DNA of 64,000 nucleotides from Mariprofundus micogutta (GTDB lineage Bacteria > Pseudomonadota > Zetaproteobacteria > Mariprofundales > Mariprofundaceae): contig NZ_BDFD01000001.1 in assembly GCF_001895085.1 (NCBI RefSeq), positions 1 to 64,000 of the forward strand, read 5' to 3'. Positions 17,134-26,441 of the stretch are shown here, piece after piece. Numbering within the stretch: position 1 is the first letter of the stretch; each line of letters begins with the position of its first letter. The position numbers and the translations under genes were made by a program. Under the pieces are notes generated by a model. It was not told where the DNA came from. It saw only the letters and a list, made by a program, of their open reading frames with translations, and made no database searches.

Positions 17134-19107
17134 TTATCTGGACTTGATGTTTTCCAGCTGGGCACGCATCGCTGCCATGAAATCCAGTGCTTCTTCCTTC
17201 GCCTCTTCGCTATCGCTATCACGATCTACCCAGCGCATGGAAGATTGATCGGGTTCATGCAGGAATGGTGACGGCGCGCTCTTCTCTTTCTGACCAAAAC
17301 GTTTGCGCACACGTGCATAACTGAGGGTTAAGCGATAACGGGCACGTGTCATCGCCACGTACATCAGCCTGCGCTCCTCTTCCATACGATTCTCTTCCAG
17401 CGCGCTCTTGTGTGGGAAAATGCCATCTTCCATGCCCACCACATAAACATCATCAAACTCCAAACCCTTGGCAGCATGGACTGTCATCAGACGTACCTGC
17501 CCTGTCGGGTCATCATCCTTCTGATCGGCTTTGAGGAAAATCTGTTGTAAAAATTCTGCCAGAGTTCCCCCGTTTTCCGCATGTTTGATCCACCAGCGCC
17601 GGATCTCCATCAAATTTCCCATGCGCATCTCAGCCTTGGCCTCATCATCGGCTTCAGCACGAATGGCAGCTTCCAGATGCGTAAGGTCAAGGACCGCATC
17701 AAAGGCTTCATCCGGCTCCCCGTGCTTGAACTGGAATTCCAGAGCCACAAGCAGGTCACCGAACTCGCGCAGACTATCAATGCGTTTATGTTCCAACTCA
17801 TTATGCAGACATGCACCGAGCAAAGAAACGCTATGTGCCATCGCAAACAGTCCCAGATCACCGAGAGCTTTGTCACCTATACCTCGACGCGGGCGACCGA
17901 TAGCGCGCATGAAAGCAAGGTCATCATCAAAATTGGCAATCAGACGCAAATAAGATAGCAGATCCTGAATCTCGGCACGATCAAAGAAAGAGAGGCCTCC
18001 ACTGACATGATATGGAACTCCTGCCTCGCGCAGCGCAATCTCAACAGCACGAGCCTGATACGATGCCCGATACAACACACAGTAATGATCCCATTTGGCA
18101 TCTTTTGTACTATTACGCTTCAGCCTGATGTCGCCTGCCACGCGATGCGCCTCTTCTTCCGGATTGGGCGATTCCCAGACCTGCACCGGCTTTCCCTGGC
18201 CAAGGTTAGAGCGCAGGGATTTACCCAGTCGCTCCGTATTGATGGCAATCAGTGAATTGGAGGTATCCAGAATAGCACCGGTTGAGCGATAATTATCTTC
18301 CAGACGAATGACAGTGAGGCTGGGATAATCACGCTGCAACTGGAACAGGTTTTTCACTTCTGCACCGCGCCAGCCGTAGATCGACTGATCGTCGTCCCCC
18401 ACAACTGTCAGGTTTCCGTTTTCAGGTACCAGCAGTTGTACCCATTGATACTGAATACGCGATGAATCCTGATACTCATCAACCAGAAAATGGCGCGCAC
18501 GTGACTGCCACAAGGCACGCACATCTGAATGTTCATTCAACAACCGGATCGGCAATACCATCAGATCATCGAAATCGACTGCATTCATACGCTCAAGCAG
18601 GAGATCATAACGTTCACGTATCTGAGCCAGTTGATTATCATGCCCTTCGATCAACTCGCTCTTCAGCAAAGAGAGGCGAGACAGAATCCTGTCCACCTGA
18701 TCAGAGTCGGCTGCCAGCTTCATTTCACTCAACACCGACTTCATCGCAGATTTTTGCTCAGAGACACCAAACACTGACACATTGGCACGCCGGCCAATAA
18801 GTCCGGCATGCTCCCGCACGATAGCCAAACCCAGAGAGTGAAAGGTACAGATACGCAGTTTATCGGCTTTATCACCCAAGCGAGCCTGCAAACGCTCTCG
18901 CATTTCACGCGCTGCTTTATTGGTAAAGGTTACGGCCGCAATAGCATCTTCGGGTACATCACGTTCGACAAGCGCTGCAATACGCTCGGTAATCACACGC
19001 GTTTTACCGGAACCGGCACCGGCCAGCACCAGTAAAGGACCGCCGCGATGGAAAACGGCACGGTACTGTTCCTCATTGAGTTCAGATGTAGACATGGCGC
19101 GCAGCAT
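17134..19107 (-). CDS. rep: Rep/UvrD-type superfamily 1 DNA helicase
   Basis: The 657-residue 3'-5' helicase shows motif Q/I LNEEQYRAV and LAGAGSGKTRVITERI (Walker A, residue 30 region), motif II VDEYQDSS, motif III GDDDQSIYGWRGA, motif IV DNYRSTG, motif V VRLMTVHAAKGLEFDDVYVVG and motif VI YVAMTRAR. Its length is close to E. coli Rep (673) and shorter than UvrD (720), hence the Rep label. ATG 19095 is an alternative start. It is divergent from the algC-like gene. Confidence 0.9.
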   Translation of the reverse strand: MLRAMSTSELNEEQYRAVFHRGGPLLVLAGAGSGKTRVITERIAALVERDVPEDAIAAVTFTNKAAREMRERLQARLGDKADKLRICTFHSLGLAIVREHAGLIGRRANVSVFGVSEQKSAMKSVLSEMKLAADSDQVDRILSRLSLLKSELIEGHDNQLAQIRERYDLLLERMNAVDFDDLMVLPIRLLNEHSDVRALWQSRARHFLVDEYQDSSRIQYQWVQLLVPENGNLTVVGDDDQSIYGWRGAEVKNLFQLQRDYPSLTVIRLEDNYRSTGAILDTSNSLIAINTERLGKSLRSNLGQGKPVQVWESPNPEEEAHRVAGDIRLKRNSTKDAKWDHYCVLYRASYQARAVEIALREAGVPYHVSGGLSFFDRAEIQDLLSYLRLIANFDDDLAFMRAIGRPRRGIGDKALGDLGLFAMAHSVSLLGACLHNELEHKRIDSLREFGDLLVALEFQFKHGEPDEAFDAVLDLTHLEAAIRAEADDEAKAEMRMGNLMEIRRWWIKHAENGGTLAEFLQQIFLKADQKDDDPTGQVRLMTVHAAKGLEFDDVYVVGMEDGIFPHKSALEENRMEEERRLMYVAMTRARYRLTLSYARVRKRFGQKEKSAPSPFLHEPDQSSMRWVDRDSDSEEAKEEALDFMAAMRAQLENIKSR

Positions 19108-19188
19108 AGGCAGCAGCCCCCACTTCGCAAGTGCAAGATTCAGGTGATCGTATTAGTCTGTTCGGCTCCTGGGAGGGAGTGGCACCCT

Positions 19189-20547
19189 ATGACTGATTTT
19201 CCGCATCACGCTTTCCGTGAATATGACATTCGCGGCATTGCAGGAAGCGACATTACTGAACCTCTGGCATACAAGCTTGGCAAAGCCTATGCAGCCATGT
19301 TACCCGCAACTGAGTCGCGCCCCGTGATTGTCGGACGCGATGTTCGTCTCTCTGGGCTGGGATTGCAGACTGCAGTGATTCGCGGGTTACATGATGCAGG
19401 TCTGGATGTCATCGATGTCGGCATTGTACCAACGCCACTGGCCTATTATGCCGTCTATCAACTTGAAGCTGCTGGCAGTGTTCAGATTACCGCCAGCCAT
19501 AATCCGGGAGAATATAACGGATTCAAGATGATGATCGGCAAATCCAGCCTGCATGGTGATGACATCCAACAGCTAAAACAGCTGATGCTTCAGGATCATG
19601 ATAATGCCGAAAAACCGGGTACCACGGTCAAGAAAAGCATAGCTGAACAATATATTGATTTTGTCGTTAATGACTGTCCGCTGACAAGACCGATGAAGGT
19701 GGTGATTGATGCCGGCAACGGTCCCTCCGGACTGATTGCCGCTCCACTGTACCGTCGTCTTGGTTGTGAAGTCATCGAGCTTTACTGCGAACCGGATGGC
19801 ACCTTCCCCAACCATCATCCCGACCCGACCATTGCCGCCAATCTGGCCGATATGGCGCGAACGGTTATTGAACAGAAGGCTGATCTTGGTATCGCCTTTG
19901 ACGGCGATGGTGATCGTATCGGCATTGTCGACGAACAGGGAGAAATCATCTGGAGCGACATGCTGCTGCTATTGCTCGCCAGACAGCTTCTGCAGGAAAA
20001 GCCAGGGGCTACTATCATATCAGAAGTAAAGTGCTCCCAGCACATGTATGACGGCATCAGAAAGGCAGGTGGCAAGCCTGTCATGTGGCGAACCGGTCAC
20101 TCCCCCATCAAGGCAAAAATGAAGGAGACAGGTGCCCTTCTGGCAGGCGAAATGTCCGGTCACATGTTTTTTGCTGACCGCTTCTTCGGATTTGATGATG
20201 CAGCTTATGCCGGTGCCCGGGTTATGCAGCTGCTTACCGAGTCAGGCTCCACATTCAGCCAGCTTCTGGCAGATGTTCCATATAGTGAAAGCACGCCGGA
20301 AATGCGTATAGAATGTAGTGATGAGCGTAAGTTCGCGCTGGTTGAAGAGGCCAGGGTGCATTTTTCAGCACTTTGCTACGATATCATCGATATTGATGGC
20401 ATGCGCATCCAGTTTGAGGATGGATGGGGATTGTTACGTGCCTCCAATACGCAGCCTGCCATGGTACTCAGATTCGAAGCTCCGAACAAAAAACGACTGG
20501 CTGAAATGCGTTGCTTGATTGAAAACTGGCTGGATAATCATCAATAG
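19189..20547 (+). CDS. algC: Phosphomannomutase/phosphoglucomutase (AlgC/ManB type)
   Basis: This 452-residue phosphohexomutase has the start motif FREYDIRGIAGSDIT, the active-site Ser loop TASHNPGEYNGFKMM, the metal loop FDGDGDRIGIVD, the sugar loop GEMSGHMFF and the phosphate-binding loop LRASNTQPAMVLRFEA. All are characteristic of AlgC/PMM-PGM. The frame is open further upstream, but ATG 19189 has GGGAGGGAG at the right distance and the family opening follows at once. It supplies mannose- or glucose-1-phosphate for polysaccharides. Confidence 0.93.
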   Translation: MTDFPHHAFREYDIRGIAGSDITEPLAYKLGKAYAAMLPATESRPVIVGRDVRLSGLGLQTAVIRGLHDAGLDVIDVGIVPTPLAYYAVYQLEAAGSVQITASHNPGEYNGFKMMIGKSSLHGDDIQQLKQLMLQDHDNAEKPGTTVKKSIAEQYIDFVVNDCPLTRPMKVVIDAGNGPSGLIAAPLYRRLGCEVIELYCEPDGTFPNHHPDPTIAANLADMARTVIEQKADLGIAFDGDGDRIGIVDEQGEIIWSDMLLLLLARQLLQEKPGATIISEVKCSQHMYDGIRKAGGKPVMWRTGHSPIKAKMKETGALLAGEMSGHMFFADRFFGFDDAAYAGARVMQLLTESGSTFSQLLADVPYSESTPEMRIECSDERKFALVEEARVHFSALCYDIIDIDGMRIQFEDGWGLLRASNTQPAMVLRFEAPNKKRLAEMRCLIENWLDNHQ

Positions 20548-20567
20548 TTCACCGACGTAAAACCTGA

Positions 20568-20972
20568 TCAGGCGGCATGCCTTTTGACTGCGCTCAGATG
20601 TCCTTTCTTTTGCTGGGCCGATAACTGCATCCAGCCTTCATGCAGTTGCTGCGCCAGATGAATAACTTCATCAACATGATCCGTTGAACAGCTGCATAAG
20701 CCTTCAGTGAGCTTATTCATCATATATACATAGAGACTGGACAGGCTTTGGGCAACATTCTCACCTTCTTGCATATTCAGGCTGGATGAGAGTTCAATCA
20801 ATGCCTCCATAGCACGCCCCGTATGCGTGGCTTCTGCAACCAGATCCCCTGCAAGAATGGCCAAACGAGTCTGCCCGAGAGATTTGTTAAGCGCTGCATA
20901 TGTGAGTAGCACCAGGCCCAAAGGACCCGCCCCCTCAACCTGATTTCCCTGGTATGCTTTATATCCACTCAT
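20568..20972 (-). CDS. fliS: Flagellar export chaperone FliS (first copy)
   Basis: The 134-residue FliS binds the flagellin C-terminus and prevents premature assembly. It has the YxxYQGNQxEGAGPLGLVLLTY opening and the helical body of the family (GRAMEALIELSSSLN, SLYVYMMNKLTEG). It is paralogous to the second FliS at 21516-21959, sharing the opening almost word for word. AAGGAGG lies 5-6 bases before the ATG. A sigma-28-like site lies upstream at 21036-21062. Confidence 0.92.
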   Translation of the reverse strand: MSGYKAYQGNQVEGAGPLGLVLLTYAALNKSLGQTRLAILAGDLVAEATHTGRAMEALIELSSSLNMQEGENVAQSLSSLYVYMMNKLTEGLCSCSTDHVDEVIHLAQQLHEGWMQLSAQQKKGHLSAVKRHAA

Positions 20973-21035
20973 GACTGCCTCCTTGCATCAAAAGACAAGC
21001 AGCGTTCATCTCGCTGTTGTTTTACAATATATCAT

Positions 21036-21062
21036 ATATCGAAAACTATTGACTCAACTAAA
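21036..21062 (-). promoter_or_regulatory. Possible sigma-28 promoter for first fliS
   Basis: On the minus strand, TTTAGTTG, 11 bases, then TTCGATAT. Spacing equals the sigma-28 (FliA) consensus TAAAGTTT-N11-GCCGATAA, with partial matches in each half. It lies about 65 bases upstream of fliS. Confidence 0.45.
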
Positions 21063-21177
21063 GGAAAATATCGATGTTTTTTTCTAAGACTGGGAAATCA
21101 GTGTATGGAAAGATATTGCGAGCAGGCTTTTAGTCAGCTCTTCTGTGTACAATAAGAACATCCATGAAAGTACAATA

Positions 21178-21519
21178 TTATTGGAGTTCGTCTTTTGCCT
21201 TCTGCAATTTACGAATCCCTGATTGCACGGTGCGGGTATTTTCACGCACGTCGTTCATTTCAACAGCAAGTTGCCGCTGCACCCGCCTGACCTCAAGTTC
21301 CAACTGGCGCAGACGAATGCCAGCATCACTTTCACCATCAACGGGGTCTGTTGAATCCAGCAATGTTCGAAGCGTTGCAAACTGTGTCTCAAATGCTTCT
21401 TGCACATCGGCCAAACGATTCCATTTACGCTCCCGGACAGTGCGCTTGAAAGCCTTCAGTGCATTGAAGCAATGATCCAGCTGATGTTTCAGTTCATTAT
21501 TGAATTCGTTATCACTCAA
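21178..21519 (-). CDS. FliT-like flagellar chaperone candidate
   Basis: The 113-residue, all-helical, charged product (LDHCFNALKAFKRTVRERKW, then LRQLELEVRRVQRQLAVEMN) looks like a small coiled-coil chaperone. It starts in the stop codon of fliS (ATGA overlap at 21516-21519), the usual position of fliT after fliS. Sequence similarity to FliT is not obvious by eye. The call rests on size, helical character and operon position. Confidence 0.55.
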   Translation of the reverse strand: MSDNEFNNELKHQLDHCFNALKAFKRTVRERKWNRLADVQEAFETQFATLRTLLDSTDPVDGESDAGIRLRQLELEVRRVQRQLAVEMNDVRENTRTVQSGIRKLQKAKDELQ

Positions 21520-21959
21520 GCAGCGTATGCTAGGGAAGCTGTCTGCAGTTGTGAATGGCTGCGGGGTTGGCTCGGCTGGCTAACGGACTTTTTTTGCTGA
21601 TTCTGATTCAACGATTCCCAACCTTCGCGAAGCGTAGCAACCAACTGCATGACTTCATCAATACCATCGGTAGACTGCTGACACATATTTTCGGTCAGTC
21701 TGGTTGTCATATACGAATATAGATTTGCCAGGTTACGAGCCACTTCACCGCCGGCGTCCATATTTAAAGATGTAGTCAACTCTATAACTGCCTCAAGCGC
21801 CCTGCCGGTATGCTCAGCTTCAGAATAATAATCACTGTTCTCAATCGAAAGCTTGGCCCGCCCCAGTGATTTATACAGTGCATCGTAGGTCAGCAATATC
21901 AGCCCCAATGGCCCTGCCCCCTCGATCTGATTTCCCTGATATGATTGATACCCCGTCAT
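21516..21959 (-). CDS. fliS: Flagellar export chaperone FliS (second copy)
   Basis: The 147-residue FliS paralogue has the same TGYQSYQGNQIEGAGPLGL opening and the DGIDEVMQLVATLREGWESL helix. Compared with the first copy it has an extended Gln/Ser-rich C-terminus (QNQQKKSVSQPSQPRSHSQ). Two FliS proteins with one flagellin gene in the window suggest that they serve different clients or that other flagellins exist elsewhere. GGAGGCAG precedes the ATG, and a sigma-28-like site is at 22020-22046. Confidence 0.92.
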   Translation of the reverse strand: MTGYQSYQGNQIEGAGPLGLILLTYDALYKSLGRAKLSIENSDYYSEAEHTGRALEAVIELTTSLNMDAGGEVARNLANLYSYMTTRLTENMCQQSTDGIDEVMQLVATLREGWESLNQNQQKKSVSQPSQPRSHSQLQTASLAYAA

Positions 21960-22019
21960 AGCTGCCTCCTTGCTGTTGTGTGATAGAAGTGATCATCACT
22001 TCTCTATCTGATTGTTAAT

Positions 22020-22046
22020 CTATCGGTTACAAAAGCTGGAACTGAA
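22020..22046 (-). promoter_or_regulatory. Sigma-28-type promoter for fliS-fliT-like
   Basis: Minus strand TTCAGTTC, 11 bases, ACCGATAG. The -10 half is close to GCCGATAA and the spacing is exact. It lies 61 bases upstream of fliS. Confidence 0.55.
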
Positions 22047-22080
22047 GGAAAAGTAACCTTAAATATCAATAATTTTCAAA

Positions 22081-24420
22081 TTAATTTGCTGCGTTTTGAG
22101 CATCGATCTGCTGGGTCAGAAAACTGCCTGCAGATTGCAACGTCGACATCGCATTTTCCATCTGAATAAATGAATTGGTAAGAATGACTCTCTGCCGATC
22201 CAGTTGATCTTGAAGACTAGCAATACGGGTTGTCAGCGAATCAAAACTATCCTGTGAAGACAAAATGCTGTTCTGAATGATTCCCGCCACAGGGTTGGCA
22301 TACAGATCAAGCAGACCATCAAAGCCGGCTGCTACACCCATACCTACAACAACTTCACTGGTTCCTGTGGTTGTTCCTTCATAAAGCAGGCCCATACCGT
22401 CGACTACGCCTTCACTGCCGATCAATAGCTGGCCGCCGGATGTTGTGGCAAGACCATTAATCGTACCCTGCACATCAACACCGCTGAAACTTGCGTCTGC
22501 AATGCCCAGCCCATCAACACTCTGACTGATGCTAAAACCGCTACTGGCACCATAAGAAGCAGACTGAATCTGTATACCATTGCCGGAAACCACTGCTTCA
22601 ACACCCATGCTATAGCGACCCTCAGTCAGCGCTGAACTGGCGCCGAAAGCAAGCGTACCGGCACCTTCATTATTGGCAGTCAGCGAAAAGGTAAGCTGGC
22701 TGTCACCTGATTGAACATCAGTAAGTGTAATCTTTCCATTGGCATCGATTGAAGCGATCACTTCCTGATTATATGCACTCTGTATAGAAGCCAGCAGACT
22801 GGAAATAGTATCTTTTGTCGGATCCAGAACGGTAAACGTTTCACTGACAGCGCCACCTGAGCGCAGGTTGCCAGCTATCGTAATGCTGTCTCCTGCTGTA
22901 ACACCAAGCGCAAGATCTGCAAAGGTATTGCTACCTGTTGCCGGCAGGCCCAGCACAGTCAGTGCCGTCGCATGCTGGTGCTGCTCTGTATATGATGCCT
23001 GGAATTCTGCATTCAGCGCAGAAATAATACTGCTTTGCGACTGACCGGTCAGCAGACTGACCACAGCCTGACGTGAAGAGCCAGCTTCAGTAATAGTAAC
23101 TGTTTCATCAGCAGCCAATCCCAAAGAGAGATCTGTTGTGCCGGCAATGCCTGCTCTGGTCGCAGCCTGAGTGATATCGACTGAATAGGTGCCCGACGTG
23201 GAATTTAAACCATAGGTCAGGAAATGCAGGTCTGTATTGTTACTGCTACCTTGCGCAGCAAATACATCGCGTATTGCCGCTGGATCAGTATTCAGAAAAG
23301 AGGTAAAACGGTCATCATTAATGACCAGCTGGCCTGTTTCATCCGGCTCCACCCCCACCAGCACCATACTGTTTCGATCAGAAGCAAGGCCGGGAACAAC
23401 TTTCAGCAGTGAAGCTGAAAGTGAAGCCTGCATCGTTGTCAGTATGCCTTCACCTGCGAGTATACCACTTGTGCCGGTTTCCTGATCAAACTGATACTGC
23501 GCGTTAATCAGGTTGGCTGTTTCATTATAGGCATCAACAAAGCTCTGCACATTGGCTCGCAGTTCGGCTTTATCCACTGCCACGCTCATATTCAGGGTTA
23601 CGGTTGGGTCAGCCTGTTTCAAATCCAGCGTGATGCCATCAAGCGCATCCGAAATCTGGTTGCTGCTGCGGCTGATGGTTAAACCATCAATAGAAATCTG
23701 TGCATCCTGAGCTGCCTGTAACTGCGTACGGGCATTGGCCTGCCCTGTCGCACCAATCTGTAGATTAGCCAGTGCACCGGCGGCATCGAGGTCGGCGCCA
23801 CTTAGTGTAAAACCTGCCGCGCCTGTAGCATCAGATACAAGCGTCAGCCTAAAATCATTCTCAGCGACCTTGATAACAGAAGCAGATACACCGGTCGCCG
23901 TTGCGCCACTGTTTTTCGCATTGATGGATCCAGCAATATCCTGAAGTGAATCAGATACCGAGACTGAAACAGTCACGCCTTCAATCTGAAAGCTACCGGT
24001 TAAATTTAATGGTGTTGAATCACTGGCGATTACAGTGCCTGCATTATCTTTAATCGCAGACGAGGAAGAGAGCCTTTCAGCCTGTGCAATCTGTTGCACA
24101 ATAATGGAATGCTGTCCTGCTGATACAGAACTTGTGCCGCTGACATCCAGTAACTGGCTAGCGGAGACCAGGGCGGAGCTGCTGCTAAGGCTTGCTGAAT
24201 AACCGAAGAAGGTCGAACTATCTGCCATCCCGGTTGCAGTATTACGTAGCGCCAGCAAACTATTATTCAGTGTTGCCAATGCTTCCTGCTTGGCTGTTTG
24301 GGTTTCCTGCTTTTTTACCAGCTGGTTAATCTCAAACTGTCTTATGCCAAGCAGCTCATCAACAGCTCCTTTGGTATCAAACCCGGCAATAAGGCCGGAT
24401 ATGGAACTTAGACCCGCCAT
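22081..24420 (-). CDS. fliD: Flagellar hook-associated protein 2 (filament cap)
   Basis: The 779-residue FliD begins with SSISGLIAGFDTKGAVDELL and the coiled-coil opening (RQFEINQLVKKQETQTAKQE), and ends with a second coiled coil (LTTRIASLQDQLDRQRVILT then FIQMENAMSTLQSAGSFLTQ). FliD_N and FliD_C domains flank a Ser/Thr/Ala-rich middle. At 779 residues it is clearly longer than the usual 450-670, the excess lying in beta-rich, repeat-like surface domains around residues 380-620. It starts four bases after flaG. Confidence 0.95.
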   Translation of the reverse strand: MAGLSSISGLIAGFDTKGAVDELLGIRQFEINQLVKKQETQTAKQEALATLNNSLLALRNTATGMADSSTFFGYSASLSSSSALVSASQLLDVSGTSSVSAGQHSIIVQQIAQAERLSSSSAIKDNAGTVIASDSTPLNLTGSFQIEGVTVSVSVSDSLQDIAGSINAKNSGATATGVSASVIKVAENDFRLTLVSDATGAAGFTLSGADLDAAGALANLQIGATGQANARTQLQAAQDAQISIDGLTISRSSNQISDALDGITLDLKQADPTVTLNMSVAVDKAELRANVQSFVDAYNETANLINAQYQFDQETGTSGILAGEGILTTMQASLSASLLKVVPGLASDRNSMVLVGVEPDETGQLVINDDRFTSFLNTDPAAIRDVFAAQGSSNNTDLHFLTYGLNSTSGTYSVDITQAATRAGIAGTTDLSLGLAADETVTITEAGSSRQAVVSLLTGQSQSSIISALNAEFQASYTEQHQHATALTVLGLPATGSNTFADLALGVTAGDSITIAGNLRSGGAVSETFTVLDPTKDTISSLLASIQSAYNQEVIASIDANGKITLTDVQSGDSQLTFSLTANNEGAGTLAFGASSALTEGRYSMGVEAVVSGNGIQIQSASYGASSGFSISQSVDGLGIADASFSGVDVQGTINGLATTSGGQLLIGSEGVVDGMGLLYEGTTTGTSEVVVGMGVAAGFDGLLDLYANPVAGIIQNSILSSQDSFDSLTTRIASLQDQLDRQRVILTNSFIQMENAMSTLQSAGSFLTQQIDAQNAAN

Positions 24421-24424
24421 ATCT

Positions 24425-24790
24425 TCAGACCTGTTTGTCCAGCAACAATCCTACCATTTCACGCATGGCTATCTTGTGCTGAATAAACTCTTTGGATGGG
24501 ATTTCGCGGACAACTTCACCGCTATTCCTGTCCGTAACCTGAACATACAACATGCCAAGCCTTTTTTCATAACCAAAAGAAATCGCTTCATTACTTCCTG
24601 CCATTTCATAGTTGGCTCTTTCTACTGCCTGCCGAACTTCCTGTTCTGATACTTTTTTCTCGGCAGCTTGTACTTGCTGTTCGCTCGAGACGGGTGCTTT
24701 CGTCGGTTGAACCGTCGGCCGAACTCCAGCTGATCCCACATTCGGCGAAGAGAGCACAGAGCTAGCTTGCATTAATTCTATAGCAGCCAT
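24425..24790 (-). CDS. flaG: FlaG family protein
   Basis: The 121-residue product has a disordered Ser/Pro/Gln-rich first half and a conserved C-terminal domain (RLGMLYVQVTDRNSGEVVRE, then IPSKEFIQHKIAMREMVGLL), the FlaG signature. FlaG influences filament length in some bacteria. It lies between the flagellin terminator and fliD, and is probably co-transcribed with fliD. Confidence 0.9.
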   Translation of the reverse strand: MAAIELMQASSVLSSPNVGSAGVRPTVQPTKAPVSSEQQVQAAEKKVSEQEVRQAVERANYEMAGSNEAISFGYEKRLGMLYVQVTDRNSGEVVREIPSKEFIQHKIAMREMVGLLLDKQV

Positions 24791-24821
24791 GTCTTTAACC
24801 TCCTTGCCTTAATGGGCTTAA

Positions 24822-24844
24822 CCTCCCCCCATCCCGGGGGGAGG
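24822..24844 (-). terminator. Stem-loop after flagellin gene
   Basis: CCTCCCCCC (24822-24830) pairs perfectly with GGGGGGAGG (24836-24844). It lies 15-37 bases past the flagellin stop. A short pyrimidine-poor tail follows, so it may act as a 3'-end stabiliser or partial terminator with readthrough into flaG-fliD. Confidence 0.6.
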
Positions 24845-24858
24845 AGTTAGCCAGTCTC

Positions 24859-25986
24859 TTACCTGAACAGTGAGAGTACGTTTTGTGCAGCCTGATTAGC
24901 CTGCGCCAGCATAGATGTACCAGCCTGTACCAGGATCTGGTTCTTGGTGAACTGAGCCATTTCTGCAGCCATATCAGCATCCTTGATGGATGATACTGAT
25001 GCAGTTGCCTGCTCAATACTGGTTGCCAGGTTAGCATTGATGAATCCCAACTGGTTCTGAGTCGCACCAAGATCGGCACGGTTAGAGATCAGTGTGTTCA
25101 ATGCAGTTTTAGCAGTATCGATGTAAGCTTTAGCTTCAGCCACAGTATCCATTGCGCCAAGAGCTGAACCACTCAGGCCAAGACCTGAAGCAGAATAGTC
25201 CTTGTCCAGAGATACCTGAACAACGTTATTCACATTGTTGTCAGCACCTACCTGGAAGTCCTGAGCTGCGCCAGCCGTTACAGTTACAGCCTGAGCTGTA
25301 AATGTAGCGATATTGGCATCGAAATCGATGCTCAGACCCATGCTACCAAATGATACAGTTGTAGTATTACCGACTGCAGGTGTGGCTACAGTTACAGCCT
25401 GTTGTGTACCAGCTACGGTATCTTTCAGGATGAAAGCGTTGCTAGCACCAGTGGTAACGTTTTCCAGCGTATATGCATGGGAAGCACCAGTTGCAGGAGC
25501 ACCCTGTACTGTTACTGTTGCACTTACACCGGTAGCACCTGCACCAACTGATGCAGTTGCACCAGCAGAACCGTTAAGCAGGCTAACGCCATTGTAGTTG
25601 GTGCTGGCAGAAATTTTATCAATAGCACCTTCGAGTTTAGCGCGTTCTGCATCCAGTTTACCAAGTTCCTGTGAGTTATTTGCTGATGCGCCCTGAGTTG
25701 CCAGAGTCTGGATACGAGTAACCATGTTCTGGATCTCGTTAATACCCGCTTCAGCCATTTTCACCATCGCTTGAGCCTGAGTCGCATTCATAGAAGCGGC
25801 TTTCAGACGCTGGGTCTGCGCATCCAGTTTAGATGCAATTGCAAAACCAGCAGCATCATCAGATGCGTTGTTCACCCGGAAACCGGATGACAGGCGTTCT
25901 AATGACTGGTTCATATTTGCGCTGTTAGTATTTAGATGTTTTAGTGCGGTGATTGCCGCGGTGTTGGTTTGGACGGTTAATGCCAT
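24859..25986 (-). CDS. fliC: Flagellin
   Basis: The 375-residue filament protein has the conserved D0/D1 ends: MALTVQTNTAAITALKHLNT and LERLSSGFRVNNASDDAAGF at the N-terminus, and AEMAQFTKNQILVQAGTSML then AQNVLSLFR at the C-terminus. The middle (about residues 145-265) is Ala/Thr/Val-rich and variable, as expected for surface-exposed domains. It is preceded by AAGGAGAG and a near-consensus sigma-28 promoter at 26087-26113. Confidence 0.97.
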   Translation of the reverse strand: MALTVQTNTAAITALKHLNTNSANMNQSLERLSSGFRVNNASDDAAGFAIASKLDAQTQRLKAASMNATQAQAMVKMAEAGINEIQNMVTRIQTLATQGASANNSQELGKLDAERAKLEGAIDKISASTNYNGVSLLNGSAGATASVGAGATGVSATVTVQGAPATGASHAYTLENVTTGASNAFILKDTVAGTQQAVTVATPAVGNTTTVSFGSMGLSIDFDANIATFTAQAVTVTAGAAQDFQVGADNNVNNVVQVSLDKDYSASGLGLSGSALGAMDTVAEAKAYIDTAKTALNTLISNRADLGATQNQLGFINANLATSIEQATASVSSIKDADMAAEMAQFTKNQILVQAGTSMLAQANQAAQNVLSLFR

Positions 25987-26086
25987 TTTATTCTCTCCTT
26001 AGTGTTTGTATACGTGAACGACTTCATGCCTTGTCACGGTGGGGATCATCCCCTGAAGAACTGTTCCTCAGCCCTTGTGTTATAGT

Positions 26087-26113
26087 GTATCGGAGAGAAA
26101 AACCCGGACTTTA
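26087..26113 (-). promoter_or_regulatory. Sigma-28 (FliA) promoter of flagellin
   Basis: Minus strand TAAAGTCC, 11 bases, TCCGATAC, against consensus TAAAGTTT-N11-GCCGATAA. Placed about 100 bases upstream of the flagellin ATG, leaving a long leader that contains a GGGATGATCCCC palindrome. Confidence 0.8.
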
Positions 26114-26292
26114 GAAAAAAATACAGTTTATTTTTTCTTGCTGAATCTGGCCCAATTCAGCTTCGCTGCTGGCAACATCCTGACCATAATCCAGAAACGT
26201 CATCTCTTTCATGCCTACCCAGCAAAAGCAATGCCAATAAATAGCTATGTATATAATTAAATTGTCCATTTAAAGTTTTTTTCACATCACGC

Positions 26293-26319
26293 TAAAGTCT
26301 CGATTTATGTTACCGATAA
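26293..26319 (+). promoter_or_regulatory. Strong sigma-28 (FliA) promoter
   Basis: TAAAGTCT, 11 bases, ACCGATAA. This is the best match to the FliA consensus in the window, with only three mismatches over 16 positions. It reads towards the small unknown gene at 26442. Confidence 0.8.
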
Positions 26320-26441
26320 GTATTTCTGAAGGCCCATTTCAAGGTCTACGGTGGTACATGGACTCCTCCGGTGAATTTTAAACAGGGATATGATTTCCCG
26401 CCTCACAGCCTCACCAGCAACATCGGTGAGAAGGAGTAACC

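Noticed and set aside
19048-19188. Extended N-terminus of the AlgC-like mutase
   Set aside because: It is antisense to the helicase start, and the ribosome-binding site and family opening are at 19189.
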